Program-made: the position numbers and the translations under genes
DNA from: DAOPXV01 sp964551445
GTDB lineage: Bacteria > Muiribacteriota > UBA9980
Length of the DNA stretch: 64,000 bases
Assembly (NCBI GenBank): GCA_964551445.1
Contig: CAZKCG010000025.1
Location: forward strand, 1 to 64,000
Direction: 5' to 3'
In this document: positions 24,621 to 34,112 of the stretch, in pieces
Position numbering within the stretch: the stretch's first letter is position 1
Layout of the letters: every line of letters starts with the position of its first letter
The notes under the pieces: generated by a model
Told to the model about the DNA's origin: nothing
The model's input: only the letters and a program-made list of their open reading frames with translations
The model's database searches: none

Positions 24621-27380
24621 ATGGCTGAAAAAAAGTGGAAATTTGAAGATTTTATAAAATTTTCCGACCTGAAGATGCTGATGCTTGATTTTCAGATGGC
24701 TACCGATATCAGCGTTTCGTTATACGACGACGCTCTTGAAGTTATTTACGGTAAACGCCCTTCCCTGAAGCTTTGTTCGTACCTCGTCGAAAATCATGCC
24801 CACAATCTTGACTGCTGCGGCTTTCTAAAAGTGTCCGAGAATATTAAAAATTCTGAATGTTCGGTCGTCGAGTGCGGAATGGGCCTTTCGAGTTTTATTA
24901 TTCCGATAACTTCTTCGCAGTCGGAGCCTATAGGCTATGTGATAGGCGAACCGGTTTTTCTTTCAAAGGACGCCAAACATGATTTTCTTGATAAATTATC
25001 GGTGACCGGCTTTTCAAAAAAAGAATGTTCCGTTGACAGGATACGGGAATATCTCCGCGACGTGGAAGTGATATCGCCCGAACAATACAGGGCGAAGGCT
25101 AATTTTCTTTTAAATTCCATAAACATACTTATAAAAAGCTCGATGCAGAAGGACGAGATCGAACAGATATCGATGCTTCTGGCCGAAAATCATATTCTGC
25201 GGCAGAAGGGCGAGGAGGGCGTAAATTCGCTGCTCACGCTTTTCGAGGTCTCCAAAAATATCAACACGATATCCGATCTCAAAACTCTCCTGGCGAGTAT
25301 AGTGAACTCTATATCCAAACTTTTGAGCGCTGAATCATGCTCTATAATGCTCGTTAATAAATATTCCAAAAAACTTGCCGTGGCGGCCGCGGATCACGCT
25401 GAACTGACATTCGACCCGTCTTCCGAAACGATATTCGAACAGATCGTTAAAAACGGAAGATCCCTTGTGATAAAAGACATCAATTCCGACGCCCGCATTT
25501 CTAAAAAATGTAAATCGTTTTATTCGAATACGGCGGCCCTTATAATGGTTCCGCTCCGCTACAAACAGGACGTCATCGGTATCGTGACCGTAAGCACGAA
25601 AAGCGCGCCCTCGATCTTCGCCAAGGAGGACATGGTCCTTCTTGATTCGATAGCCGAACAGACGGCCATAGCTATAACCAATTCTAATTTTCACGCCGAG
25701 GTCACTCAAAAATTCGAGAGGCTGACGGTCTTAAACAGGGTATCTAATATTTTAAACTCGACGCTGGAGCTGGACCGGCTCCTTTTGACGACCATAGAGC
25801 TTATTTCGGAAGTAATGGGCGTCGAGGTATGTTCGCTCATGCTTTTGAACCCTGAGAACCAGACGCTTCGCATAGTTGTGGCCCACGGCCTCGACGAAGA
25901 GATCATCAATAACACAGAGATCAAGGTGGGCGAAGGAATTTCGGGTTACGTTGCCAGGACCTGTAAACCCATCCTTATCGCTGATATATCCAAAGACAAG
26001 CGGTTTTGCAAGCGCTCCAAAAGCAACGTCGATTACAGGACCAAGTCGGTTCTTTCCGTTCCTCTCATAATCAAGGAAAAGCTGGCCGGCGTAATTAACG
26101 TAAACAACAAAGCTTCTTTAGATATTTTCACGGCTGACGATCTTCAGCTTCTTGAAACGCTCGCCACCCAGATAGGTTCCGCTATTGAGAACGCCAAATT
26201 ATATAATCAGATGCACCAGAAGGTCGTGGAGCTTACGATGCTTCATAATCTCGGCACGACCATAAATTCCTCTCTTGATCTTAAAAATATCATCTCGCAT
26301 ATAATAGTGAACATGCAGACCATATTTGACGCCGACATGGCCTCGCTCATGCTGTGGGATGACAAGCGCGAATATCTGCGGATAATCTCGCACACGGGCC
26401 TCGACGAACAATACGTGAACGAGCTTAAATTCGGCGCGGGTGAAGGCGTAGCCGGCGCGGTAGCTGCAAGCGGCAAGCCTATGATCGTTCTTAATACGAA
26501 GTCCGAGACGAGTTATAAAAAATATGACGTTCTTCACGATGAAGTGCCTAAAACGCTTATATGCGCGCCTATAATCGTTAAAAAGGTCGTCGAAGGCGTT
26601 ATCTGCTGCGAAAGATGGCTTACAAGGACCGGGCCCTTCAATGAAGAAAATCTTAATCTTCTCGCTACGGTGGCTTTTCACGCCGCTATCGCCATAGAGA
26701 ACGCCAATCTTTATAATGACCTTTTGAGGGTTTATCTCGAAACGGTACAGAGCCTCGCGGCAGCGTTAGACGCCAAGGACTCATATACTCACGGCCATTC
26801 GCGGCGCGTGACATCTCTCGCGCTTGCTCTCGGGCGGGAGCTTGGAATAACGGAGAACGAGCTTTACATTCTTAAACACGCCGCGCTTTTGCACGATATC
26901 GGAAAGATCGGCATCTCCGAATCGATACTTCAGAAACCTTCGAGGCTGACGGATGACGAATTCGACTGCATAAAAAATCACCCTTCTACCGGCGCTAAAA
27001 TACTTGAATCGGTTGAGTTTCTTAAGAACGTATGCCTCCAGATAAAATATCATCACGAACGATTTGACGGCAAGGGTTATCCCGACGGCGTCAAGGGACG
27101 GGATATTCCTTTAGGTTCGCGCATCATCGCGCTCGCCGATACCTACGACGCTATAACATCCACCAGGCCTTATAGAAAAGGACTTCCGCACGAAGTGGCC
27201 CTTGAAGAAGTAAAACGCTGCAGCGGCTCTCAATTCGACCCGGAAGTGGTTGACGCTTTCGTCAGGATCTCCGATATGTGTCAGAAGATAACCGAAGATT
27301 CCGAGGACGACAACGTTATAAATATGTCGGGCATAAAATCAATGCTCGACGGCTTTGTGAAGCCGCTATCGCTTTTTTAG
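24621..27380 (+). CDS. PocR-GAF-GAF-GAF-HD-GYP cyclic-di-GMP phosphodiesterase
   Basis: 919 aa cytoplasmic signalling protein with no transmembrane segment. Residues about 8-172 form a PocR-type ligand sensor (FIKFSDLKMLMLDFQMATDI, then several Cys). Three GAF domains follow (about 205-350, 375-520 and 540-690). The HD-GYP domain (about 700-885) has H758-D759 in LLHDIGKIG and G819-Y820-P821 in GKGYPDG, with YHHERFDG before it, so it should hydrolyse cyclic di-GMP. The ligands of PocR and the GAFs are unknown. It has its own promoter. Confidence 0.9.
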   Translation: MAEKKWKFEDFIKFSDLKMLMLDFQMATDISVSLYDDALEVIYGKRPSLKLCSYLVENHAHNLDCCGFLKVSENIKNSECSVVECGMGLSSFIIPITSSQSEPIGYVIGEPVFLSKDAKHDFLDKLSVTGFSKKECSVDRIREYLRDVEVISPEQYRAKANFLLNSINILIKSSMQKDEIEQISMLLAENHILRQKGEEGVNSLLTLFEVSKNINTISDLKTLLASIVNSISKLLSAESCSIMLVNKYSKKLAVAAADHAELTFDPSSETIFEQIVKNGRSLVIKDINSDARISKKCKSFYSNTAALIMVPLRYKQDVIGIVTVSTKSAPSIFAKEDMVLLDSIAEQTAIAITNSNFHAEVTQKFERLTVLNRVSNILNSTLELDRLLLTTIELISEVMGVEVCSLMLLNPENQTLRIVVAHGLDEEIINNTEIKVGEGISGYVARTCKPILIADISKDKRFCKRSKSNVDYRTKSVLSVPLIIKEKLAGVINVNNKASLDIFTADDLQLLETLATQIGSAIENAKLYNQMHQKVVELTMLHNLGTTINSSLDLKNIISHIIVNMQTIFDADMASLMLWDDKREYLRIISHTGLDEQYVNELKFGAGEGVAGAVAASGKPMIVLNTKSETSYKKYDVLHDEVPKTLICAPIIVKKVVEGVICCERWLTRTGPFNEENLNLLATVAFHAAIAIENANLYNDLLRVYLETVQSLAAALDAKDSYTHGHSRRVTSLALALGRELGITENELYILKHAALLHDIGKIGISESILQKPSRLTDDEFDCIKNHPSTGAKILESVEFLKNVCLQIKYHHERFDGKGYPDGVKGRDIPLGSRIIALADTYDAITSTRPYRKGLPHEVALEEVKRCSGSQFDPEVVDAFVRISDMCQKITEDSEDDNVINMSGIKSMLDGFVKPLSLF

Positions 27381-27440
27381 CGACGGGCGGATACAGGCCG
27401 GTATTTTCTTTTGTTAAATCATCGATTTTAGAGGTGCGGC

Positions 27441-28148
27441 ATGAGTACTTTTCGTAAATTATCATTTGTTTCAATACTGTCCGTGACGGTTTTCATTTTT
27501 TCATTTCTGGCATTAATATCACAAACAAACGTTTTTGCCGGCAACGCCGCGTCAAAAGCGATGAGCGTGTGCGAAAAATTTTCCGATTGCAAGGGTTCGG
27601 GAAAATATCCTTACAATTTCAGGTCGATCGATGACAAGCTGTTCGCGGGCGGAAACCTTTTCGGGCCGGCCGTTTCAAAGAACTCGACCGCGCAGGTTTT
27701 AAAATATCTTGAACTTTTAAAGTCGCTTGGCGTAAAAAGCGTCATACTGCTAAATGTTCCGGCCGGCTATGGCGCGGAAAGCAGAACTATCGAAAAATAT
27801 TGCGGCGAGCTCGGGCTTACATTCTATCCCTGCCGGATGAATGCCGAAACGGTTCCCGACGCCGCTCAGACCGAAAAACTTATGAAGCTTATCGATGATG
27901 GAGCTTACGTGCATTGCAACTGGGGCTGTGACAGAACGGGTTCCGTTATAGCCAAATATCTTGTCGAGAAAAAGGGTTATAGAGGAGCGGACGCGTTTCG
28001 CGCCGTTATAGGCGGCGGGTCGCATAGCGGAAGTCTTGGCGGCCTTAAACAGACGCCGTCTTATAAGAAGCTCCTTTTATATTTCTGGCCTGATGTCGCG
28101 TCCGAAGACGCTAAGGTGGCCTCCAAATACGGCATAAGATCCAAATAG
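27441..28148 (+). CDS. Secreted protein tyrosine/dual-specificity phosphatase-like protein
   Basis: 235 aa. A signal peptide or N-terminal membrane segment (about 1-33) ends in VFA-GNA. The phosphatase P-loop is HCNWGCDRTG, with nucleophile C159 and R165 in the CX5R pattern; a general-acid aspartate may lie near residue 140. Such exported phosphatases act on phosphotyrosine, phosphoinositides or inositol phosphates; the substrate here is open. An AGAGGTG ribosome-binding site precedes the ATG. It follows the HD-GYP gene by 60 nt. Confidence 0.8.
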   Translation: MSTFRKLSFVSILSVTVFIFSFLALISQTNVFAGNAASKAMSVCEKFSDCKGSGKYPYNFRSIDDKLFAGGNLFGPAVSKNSTAQVLKYLELLKSLGVKSVILLNVPAGYGAESRTIEKYCGELGLTFYPCRMNAETVPDAAQTEKLMKLIDDGAYVHCNWGCDRTGSVIAKYLVEKKGYRGADAFRAVIGGGSHSGSLGGLKQTPSYKKLLLYFWPDVASEDAKVASKYGIRSK

Positions 28149-28351
28149 CTTCTTTTTATTCATTTCTTCCCGGAAAAATCTTTGCGGCGGTCTTACGCAT
28201 GATGCTCTTTTCTTCGATGTTTCGAGTGATTAAGGGCGGGCGCAAGCCTTTCTTCAGCCGTTAAAAACTTATTTTCGTTTTCCGACTCCGGCGGCCTGTA
28301 ATTTTTTGTTAAAGCCCGTCCCGCCAATTTGCGAGATATCCCAAAAATAAA
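28149..28351. other. Non-coding gap between the phosphatase and pdp
   Basis: No gene is seen here. A GC-rich pair of segments (GGGCGGGC near 28235 and GCCCGTCCCGCC near 28314) is only loosely complementary. The promoter for the pdp operon starts at the right-hand edge. Confidence 0.5.
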
Positions 28352-28380
28352 TTGATTTTTAAGGTTTTGTGTGATAGAAT
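28352..28380 (+). promoter_or_regulatory. Promoter of the pdp/AAA+ operon
   Basis: TTGATT (28352-28357) and TAGAAT (28375-28380) are 17 bp apart, 32 nt before the pdp ATG. It is the only promoter found ahead of the seven-gene run to 36973. Confidence 0.7.
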
Positions 28381-28412
28381 TTGCACATAATTATATAGGA
28401 GGTTCAACTTCT

Positions 28413-29747
28413 ATGCGGGCTTATGATGTTATACTAAAAAAAAGGGATGGCGGAACACTGACGCGCGAAGAGATCGACTTCATGGTTTCCGGCTATGTCA
28501 GGGAAGAAATAAAAGATTACCAGATGGCCGCGTTTTTAATGGCCGTCTTTTTCAAATCGATGAACGCTCAGGAAACGCTTTATTTGACGGAAGTCATGGC
28601 GAAATCCGGCGATATGGTTGACTTATCGAAAATTGAAGGAATAAAAGTCGATAAACACAGCTCCGGCGGCGTCGGAGACAAAACGACCCTCGTTGTTGCC
28701 CCGCTCTGCGCCGCGTGCGGCGTTCCGGTCGCTAAAATGAGCGGCCGCGGCCTCGGACATACCGGCGGAACGCTCGATAAACTCGAAGCTATCCCCGGTT
28801 TTCAGATAAATCTTTCGTCTGAAAAATTCTTCGAAAACGTTAATAAATACAAGATCGCCGTTGTCGGTCAGACGGGCAATCTCGTTCCTGCCGACAAAAA
28901 GTTATACGCTCTTCGCGATTCCACGGCCACCGTGGACTCCATTCCGCTTATAGCAAGCTCCATCATGAGCAAGAAGCTCGCCGGCGGCGCTGACGCCATC
29001 GTGCTCGACGTCAAGACCGGTTCCGGCGCCTTCATGCAGACGCAGCAGGAAGCGGTTGCTCTCGCCCGCGCAATGGTCGAGATCGGAAACGGCGCCAAAA
29101 GAAACACGGTCGCCCTTATAACCGATATGGACCAGCCACTCGGTCGCGCTATCGGAAATTCGATCGAGGTTATCGAGGCCATCGAAACTCTCAAGGGGAA
29201 AGGGCCTTCGGATCTTGAAGAACTCGCGATAGAACTTTCGGCCCACATGCTGGTTCTCGGAAATATCTGCGGAAACTATAAAGATGCTAAGACCATGCTT
29301 ATATCGGCCCTCGATTCCGGCATGGCCCTCAATAAATTCCGCGACATGATAAAAGCGCAGGATGGAAATCCTGACGTCACCGATAATTACGACCTTCTTC
29401 CGAAAGCTAAATATAAGATCGACGTCCTGTCTACGACTGAAGGCTATGTCGAAAAGATAAACGCCAAGGAGATCGGCAACGCCGCGATGATACTCGGCGC
29501 CGGACGCGCCAAAAAAGAAGACGAGATCGATCCCGCCGTGGGCGTTACGCTCAATAAAAAGATCGGCGACTACGTCGAGACCGGAACGAAAATAGTGACG
29601 ATCCACGCCAACGATATGGGACTTGCCAAGAGCGCTTACGACCGCGTTCTGAGCGCGTATACCTTCATACCGAGAATGCCGAAGATACAGTCTCTCATCC
29701 ACTATATCGTCAATTCCAGCGGTGCGTCCCATTATGAATACAAATAA
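28413..29747 (+). CDS. pdp: Pyrimidine-nucleoside phosphorylase
   Basis: 444 aa. K81-H82-S83-S84-G85-G86-V87-G88-D89 is the phosphate and pyrimidine site, and SGRGLGHTGGTLDKLE follows, as in thymidine/pyrimidine phosphorylases. It cleaves pyrimidine nucleosides with phosphate to base and (deoxy)ribose-1-phosphate. An upstream in-frame GTG at 28371 lies inside the promoter. AGGAGGT at 28397-28403 fixes the ATG at 28413. Its end overlaps the next gene by 14 nt, so it shares the operon with the AAA+ cluster. Confidence 0.95.
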   Translation: MRAYDVILKKRDGGTLTREEIDFMVSGYVREEIKDYQMAAFLMAVFFKSMNAQETLYLTEVMAKSGDMVDLSKIEGIKVDKHSSGGVGDKTTLVVAPLCAACGVPVAKMSGRGLGHTGGTLDKLEAIPGFQINLSSEKFFENVNKYKIAVVGQTGNLVPADKKLYALRDSTATVDSIPLIASSIMSKKLAGGADAIVLDVKTGSGAFMQTQQEAVALARAMVEIGNGAKRNTVALITDMDQPLGRAIGNSIEVIEAIETLKGKGPSDLEELAIELSAHMLVLGNICGNYKDAKTMLISALDSGMALNKFRDMIKAQDGNPDVTDNYDLLPKAKYKIDVLSTTEGYVEKINAKEIGNAAMILGAGRAKKEDEIDPAVGVTLNKKIGDYVETGTKIVTIHANDMGLAKSAYDRVLSAYTFIPRMPKIQSLIHYIVNSSGASHYEYK

Positions 29748-30915
29748 CAGCGAAACCAACGATAACAATACCGAATTCACCGAAGAAAAAAGAACGAAAT
29801 TAAACGTTAACCTCACCAACTTCTTTGATTTAAAGAGCGGCGAGGTTAACGTCAAGTCGCTCGAACCTTCAGAGATCGGCCATTACATCGAAAGAATGGT
29901 CTTTGTAATGGGCCGCGTTTCGGAACTTTTCAATAACGCAAAAAAATATAATTTTCAGGTCCCGGTCGAGAAAGTATTCGACACGCGCCCTGAATTCATA
30001 GAATTCATCGACAGCCTCATACTTTTTTTCATGGCGCTTAAATATAAGTTCCTGCTTCAGAACAAGGGCGTGAATACAACTTCGCTTTCCATAGATCCTA
30101 CCGATTCGGGATTTCCGCATTTTACCGACCTTTGGAATTTCAAGAACGACGTTGAATGCGCCGCCGAACAGTTAGCCGCCATGCCCGCCCGCGAGGAAAT
30201 TTTGAAGAACGCCGTCGATTCAATATTTCGCGGTGAATTTCCAGTCCGCGAACAGCTTTTATACGCGCGGCATAATTATTTCAATTTTATAAAAGGCGAA
30301 AATATAATCTCCGATTTTAAAATGAATAAGCCCGTCTTTATGGGCAACGGCAACGGCGAATCGCTTTACAGGATAAACTTTTACGGCTTCGACGAGCGCT
30401 ATAACATTTTCAATTTTTATTCCATGCTTCTCACGCAGGCCGACCACACTTCCGAGCCGCTCATATCCACTCCGAAGCACCGCTTATTTTCGGCGATAAA
30501 AGACTTTTATAAACAGGATCTTTTCAGGCTCGCCCATTATCTTGACGATCTCGATCCGCTCATTCATCCGAAGGTGCTCATCAAATACACCGTCGGTCCA
30601 TATTATTCGAAAAGCACAATGAACGCGGACAATATAAACGAGGTTTTAAATATCGCCCTGGGCGATCCATTTATATTCAAATTCAATATTTCGGGCATGA
30701 TGTCAATAAAAACAATAAAAGAAAGCTCGGTAGTGAAAAAATTCGTGAATCATCTTTTCGGCTACGCGAATTCCAAGGAGATATTTTCCGAGAAATTCGA
30801 GAACGATTATATGGTGGTTCCTTTTAAACTGAAACAGTTTTTACGCGACAGGAACGAGGCCGGGAAACCGTGCCGGATCTTCGGCGTTTTAGATGGAGGG
30901 GAGTTAGTTGAGTAA
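29734..30915 (+). CDS. Uncharacterised cytoplasmic protein, AAA+ cluster gene 1
   Basis: 393 aa from the ATG at 29734 (a GTG at 29722 is an alternative). No signal peptide or membrane helix. The first 25 residues are Asn/Glu/Thr-rich and probably disordered; the rest looks mainly helical, rich in Phe, Tyr and Asn (YARHNYFNFIKGENI, HYLDDLDPLIHPK). No domain was recognised. It overlaps pdp by 14 nt and the AAA+ gene by 8 nt, which argues for co-translation and a shared function with the ATPase. Confidence 0.7.
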   Translation: MNTNNSETNDNNTEFTEEKRTKLNVNLTNFFDLKSGEVNVKSLEPSEIGHYIERMVFVMGRVSELFNNAKKYNFQVPVEKVFDTRPEFIEFIDSLILFFMALKYKFLLQNKGVNTTSLSIDPTDSGFPHFTDLWNFKNDVECAAEQLAAMPAREEILKNAVDSIFRGEFPVREQLLYARHNYFNFIKGENIISDFKMNKPVFMGNGNGESLYRINFYGFDERYNIFNFYSMLLTQADHTSEPLISTPKHRLFSAIKDFYKQDLFRLAHYLDDLDPLIHPKVLIKYTVGPYYSKSTMNADNINEVLNIALGDPFIFKFNISGMMSIKTIKESSVVKKFVNHLFGYANSKEIFSEKFENDYMVVPFKLKQFLRDRNEAGKPCRIFGVLDGGELVE

Positions 30916-32821
30916 CGCAGGCGCAAACAATTCGAACGTTCACCCGATAACGGCTGACGAGATAAAAAAACATATAACGGAATGCGAGTTCAGATTAACC
31001 AATATACTTTACAACCAGAAGAAGATCAATCTTTTTGAATATGTCATGAAGGTCGTCCCTGACGAACAGTTCCTGCATACGCAGGAGGAGGGCGAAACGT
31101 TACGCGCCATCCGTTCGGGCATGGCCGTTTATTACATAATTTTCGATCTTCTCGAAAAAAAGACGGGGCTTTCGGGCATGATGGCCAATCCAGCCGGACG
31201 CGACGAGAAAAAATTCCGCGAATCGCTCGAATTCGTCACGACCTATTCCCTTTTTGCCATGGCGTCGTTCGTGAATATCAAACTCGACCTTATTCTAAGC
31301 GTCAAAGGCCGTGAAAATCTTCCCACTCTTAAGCTCGCCGAAGACTACTTCATATTCACCAAGGGAAAGGTTGACACGCTTATAACGCTTTTATGCGACT
31401 ATGTCCACGCTTTAAATACCGCGGATGAATCAGGCAAAAAAATAATCGTCGACTCGATAGATTATGTCGGGCTTTCACGCGAATTTTTCAAGCTTTTGAA
31501 ACAGTCCGCCATAAATAACAGAAAGAAATTTTCCGACGAGCTTCTGGCCGTCGTCGCGAACACCGTGTTTAAAGTCGAAGGCGACGAGGTGAGCATATCG
31601 AATTTCGAATCGGAATACGCCGTCACCGAGCAGAAGATAGAATTTGTAAAGGTCTTCCCCGAGGACATAGTCGGAAACACCGACTCGAAAAAAGGCGTGG
31701 TTAGAAATGTAGACAGAATTGCGCTTTTTGACGCACGCGAATGCCTCAACCCGATCTTGGTGCTGGGCGGGCTTTCCTGGAGCATACTTTTTGACGGCCT
31801 TCCAGGGACCGGAAAGACCACGCTTTTTAAACTCGCGATGTCGAGGCTTTCGGAACGAGGCGCGCAGATCGGGATCCCCGTCGAATTCGTTTCGATAGAC
31901 CAGAGAATAAAAGACGAATATTACGGCAAGACCGGAAAAAACCTTCTCGACAGGCTCGATAAGGCGAAACAGAAAAACAAGATAGTGCTCGTGTTCTTCG
32001 ACGACGTCGATCTTATATTGCTCTCGCGCGGCGATCCGAATATGGGCGGTTCCGACAAGGACGTTTTAAATATCACGATGCAGTTCCTCGACGGCATGTT
32101 CACCAAACCCATCGGAAACTGCCAGGTTTACGCGGCGACCAACGAGCCTACTTCGACCGATTCGGCTCTGCGCCAGAGGTTCCATCAGCGCTATCTCGTC
32201 TCGGGCCCCGAGTCATGGGAAGATTACGCGTCTCTAATACATACGAAACTCAGAACGCAATACCAGGCGGGGATCTTAAAGGTTGACGGCGAGACGGACT
32301 TTTTGAAAAAGAAGGCCGCAAGGTTATCCGACAGCGCATCGGGCGAAACCGCCGGCGCCGCCTCGCAAGGCTTGATATCGGGCCTCGCTTCGAAATTCTT
32401 CGGCTCAGGCGAACCGTCGGGCGGACGGAAGACCTATACATGGGAAGACGTAGGAAGGCTCTGCGTGGAGTTCAAGAAAAAGGACGAACGCTTTACCGGC
32501 CGCCCCATTCACAGCATCAGCGAGAACCTCAAGGAATATTCGGCGGATTTTGAGATCCCCGAGGAATTTTTCACTAAACCCGAAGTCTTCATGAAGCTTG
32601 GTTTCGCCGAAAAGGTGAACAAGATAAAAGAACTTTATAAACCTATAACCGCCGAACGCGTGATGTGCGAGCTTGAAAGATATTTCAATTCAGAATCCCG
32701 TTACAGAACGGACGCTAAAGATCAGGCACGCGAACGCATATTGAATTCGATGATAAACGAGTTCGAAGCCAAGGAAGAATTTTTGAAGATCTATAAAGCC
32801 AAAGCGGAGGGGCAGAACTGA
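30908..32821 (+). CDS. AAA+ ATPase of an uncharacterised cluster
   Basis: 637 aa with a TTG start after TGGAGGGG. Residues about 1-270 are a helical region without a known domain. The AAA+ module follows: Walker A GLPGTGKTT at 297-305, Walker B VLVFFDD with D365-D366 (Asp where Glu is usual), sensor-1 N412 in AATNEP and an arginine-finger-like DSALRQRFHQR. The lid region has a Gly/Ser-rich insertion around residues 476-510 (SGETAGAASQGL, FGSGEPSGG). The module resembles the single-ring remodelling ATPases (FtsH/Vps4/Pex branch) more than DNA-linked ones. Partners are probably the flanking genes. Confidence 0.85.
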   Translation: MSNAGANNSNVHPITADEIKKHITECEFRLTNILYNQKKINLFEYVMKVVPDEQFLHTQEEGETLRAIRSGMAVYYIIFDLLEKKTGLSGMMANPAGRDEKKFRESLEFVTTYSLFAMASFVNIKLDLILSVKGRENLPTLKLAEDYFIFTKGKVDTLITLLCDYVHALNTADESGKKIIVDSIDYVGLSREFFKLLKQSAINNRKKFSDELLAVVANTVFKVEGDEVSISNFESEYAVTEQKIEFVKVFPEDIVGNTDSKKGVVRNVDRIALFDARECLNPILVLGGLSWSILFDGLPGTGKTTLFKLAMSRLSERGAQIGIPVEFVSIDQRIKDEYYGKTGKNLLDRLDKAKQKNKIVLVFFDDVDLILLSRGDPNMGGSDKDVLNITMQFLDGMFTKPIGNCQVYAATNEPTSTDSALRQRFHQRYLVSGPESWEDYASLIHTKLRTQYQAGILKVDGETDFLKKKAARLSDSASGETAGAASQGLISGLASKFFGSGEPSGGRKTYTWEDVGRLCVEFKKKDERFTGRPIHSISENLKEYSADFEIPEEFFTKPEVFMKLGFAEKVNKIKELYKPITAERVMCELERYFNSESRYRTDAKDQARERILNSMINEFEAKEEFLKIYKAKAEGQN

Positions 32822-32822
32822 T

Positions 32823-34112
32823 TTGTCGGATGTAATAAAAGATTTCCATAAAGAAAAATATGAGCGCGAATCAAAGGTCCTCATGGGAAGGCTCTTTGAT
32901 ATCGACCATTATTTCCGCCTTGACGGATTCCTTCTCGACCGTTATATCGAGACTCTGATAACCGTCCTGGGCCATAAAGAGGCCGGATCGCTTCCCCGCT
33001 GCAGGCCTTATTACATCGATATGTGCGGCTATTCGAAAGAGATCGCTGATTTTCTCGGAAACCGCAATTATCTCTATCTGAAACCGTCCATGTATTACGC
33101 GCTTATAGTTTCTCCGGAACAGGCCGGCGCCGGCACTTCCTATATGCCCTTCTCATTTTTGAAAGACGCTCTCGCCGCGGCGTATAAAAGATACGACGAG
33201 CTTTTGAAGGTATTGACCAAGGACAATGTCGCCGTTTTACAGATGAAGCTCAATATAAGAAATCTTGAGGACGTCAACCAGGTCGTAAGCCTGAAAAGCC
33301 TTAACATGAAGATCGACACCATAGAAGGCCGCGTTTCCGACATAACTAAAATAAAGAAGATGATAGATCTTCTCGGTGATAATGACAACATTCTTTCCGA
33401 CTCGTATGTAGCAGACATGATGACGGCCGCGAAAAAGGTCGGAAACATAAAAAACGCCATAGGCCGCCTCAATACCGAAGATATTTGCCAGGCGATAAAT
33501 TCTTTCTTCGTCGAATATCCCGTTCCCGCCATGATGTTATTCGACGCCGAAAATGAAAAAAGCCTTTTTTTTCACGGCATGTCCGATCTCGAGCTTGACT
33601 CCCGCGCGGAGGGCGTTTTTGGCGTGCTCATCGATAAAACATCCGTGCTGGAGAATCTTGAAAAACTCAATTTCATCGATTACCACATGAACGCCGCCTT
33701 TATCGGCGAAAAGATCGAAGAGATCGAGAATCTGGAACTTATAGAGCGCGGCCATGATATAAATATGATGTCTAATTTCGAGCTTGAAAGGGTCCGGTCG
33801 GAACTTACCGGCAGCCTGCCTCCGGTCGTGGAAGAACTTGCCGAACTGAAAAATAAGATCGAAAAACAGAAAAAACTTTTGAAAAGCACCGTGAAAGGGC
33901 TTTCCGAAGGCGCTAAATATATGCTGGCTTTCGCTAAAGCAGAATTTCCTATAGTCAATAAACTTTTATGCCTCTTCGACAGAAACAATTATTTGAGGCG
34001 CTATTACGCCGAAAATTACGACCTTCTTAACGAGCTTGAAAAAATGCCCGTGATCAGAAAATATTACGTGCTGAAAAAGTTATCGACGCAGATAAAAAGG
34101 AGTGGATATTAA
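32823..34112 (+). CDS. Uncharacterised coiled-coil protein, AAA+ cluster gene 3
   Basis: 429 aa, TTG start one base after the AAA+ stop, with GGAGGGG upstream. No signal peptide or membrane helix. Mainly helical. A coiled-coil is likely around residues 335-362 (VVEELAELKNKIEKQKKLLK), with a tyrosine- and leucine-rich C-terminal region. It shares a stop/start base with the next gene. No domain was recognised; it may be an adaptor or substrate-recognition partner of the ATPase. Confidence 0.7.
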   Translation: MSDVIKDFHKEKYERESKVLMGRLFDIDHYFRLDGFLLDRYIETLITVLGHKEAGSLPRCRPYYIDMCGYSKEIADFLGNRNYLYLKPSMYYALIVSPEQAGAGTSYMPFSFLKDALAAAYKRYDELLKVLTKDNVAVLQMKLNIRNLEDVNQVVSLKSLNMKIDTIEGRVSDITKIKKMIDLLGDNDNILSDSYVADMMTAAKKVGNIKNAIGRLNTEDICQAINSFFVEYPVPAMMLFDAENEKSLFFHGMSDLELDSRAEGVFGVLIDKTSVLENLEKLNFIDYHMNAAFIGEKIEEIENLELIERGHDINMMSNFELERVRSELTGSLPPVVEELAELKNKIEKQKKLLKSTVKGLSEGAKYMLAFAKAEFPIVNKLLCLFDRNNYLRRYYAENYDLLNELEKMPVIRKYYVLKKLSTQIKRSGY

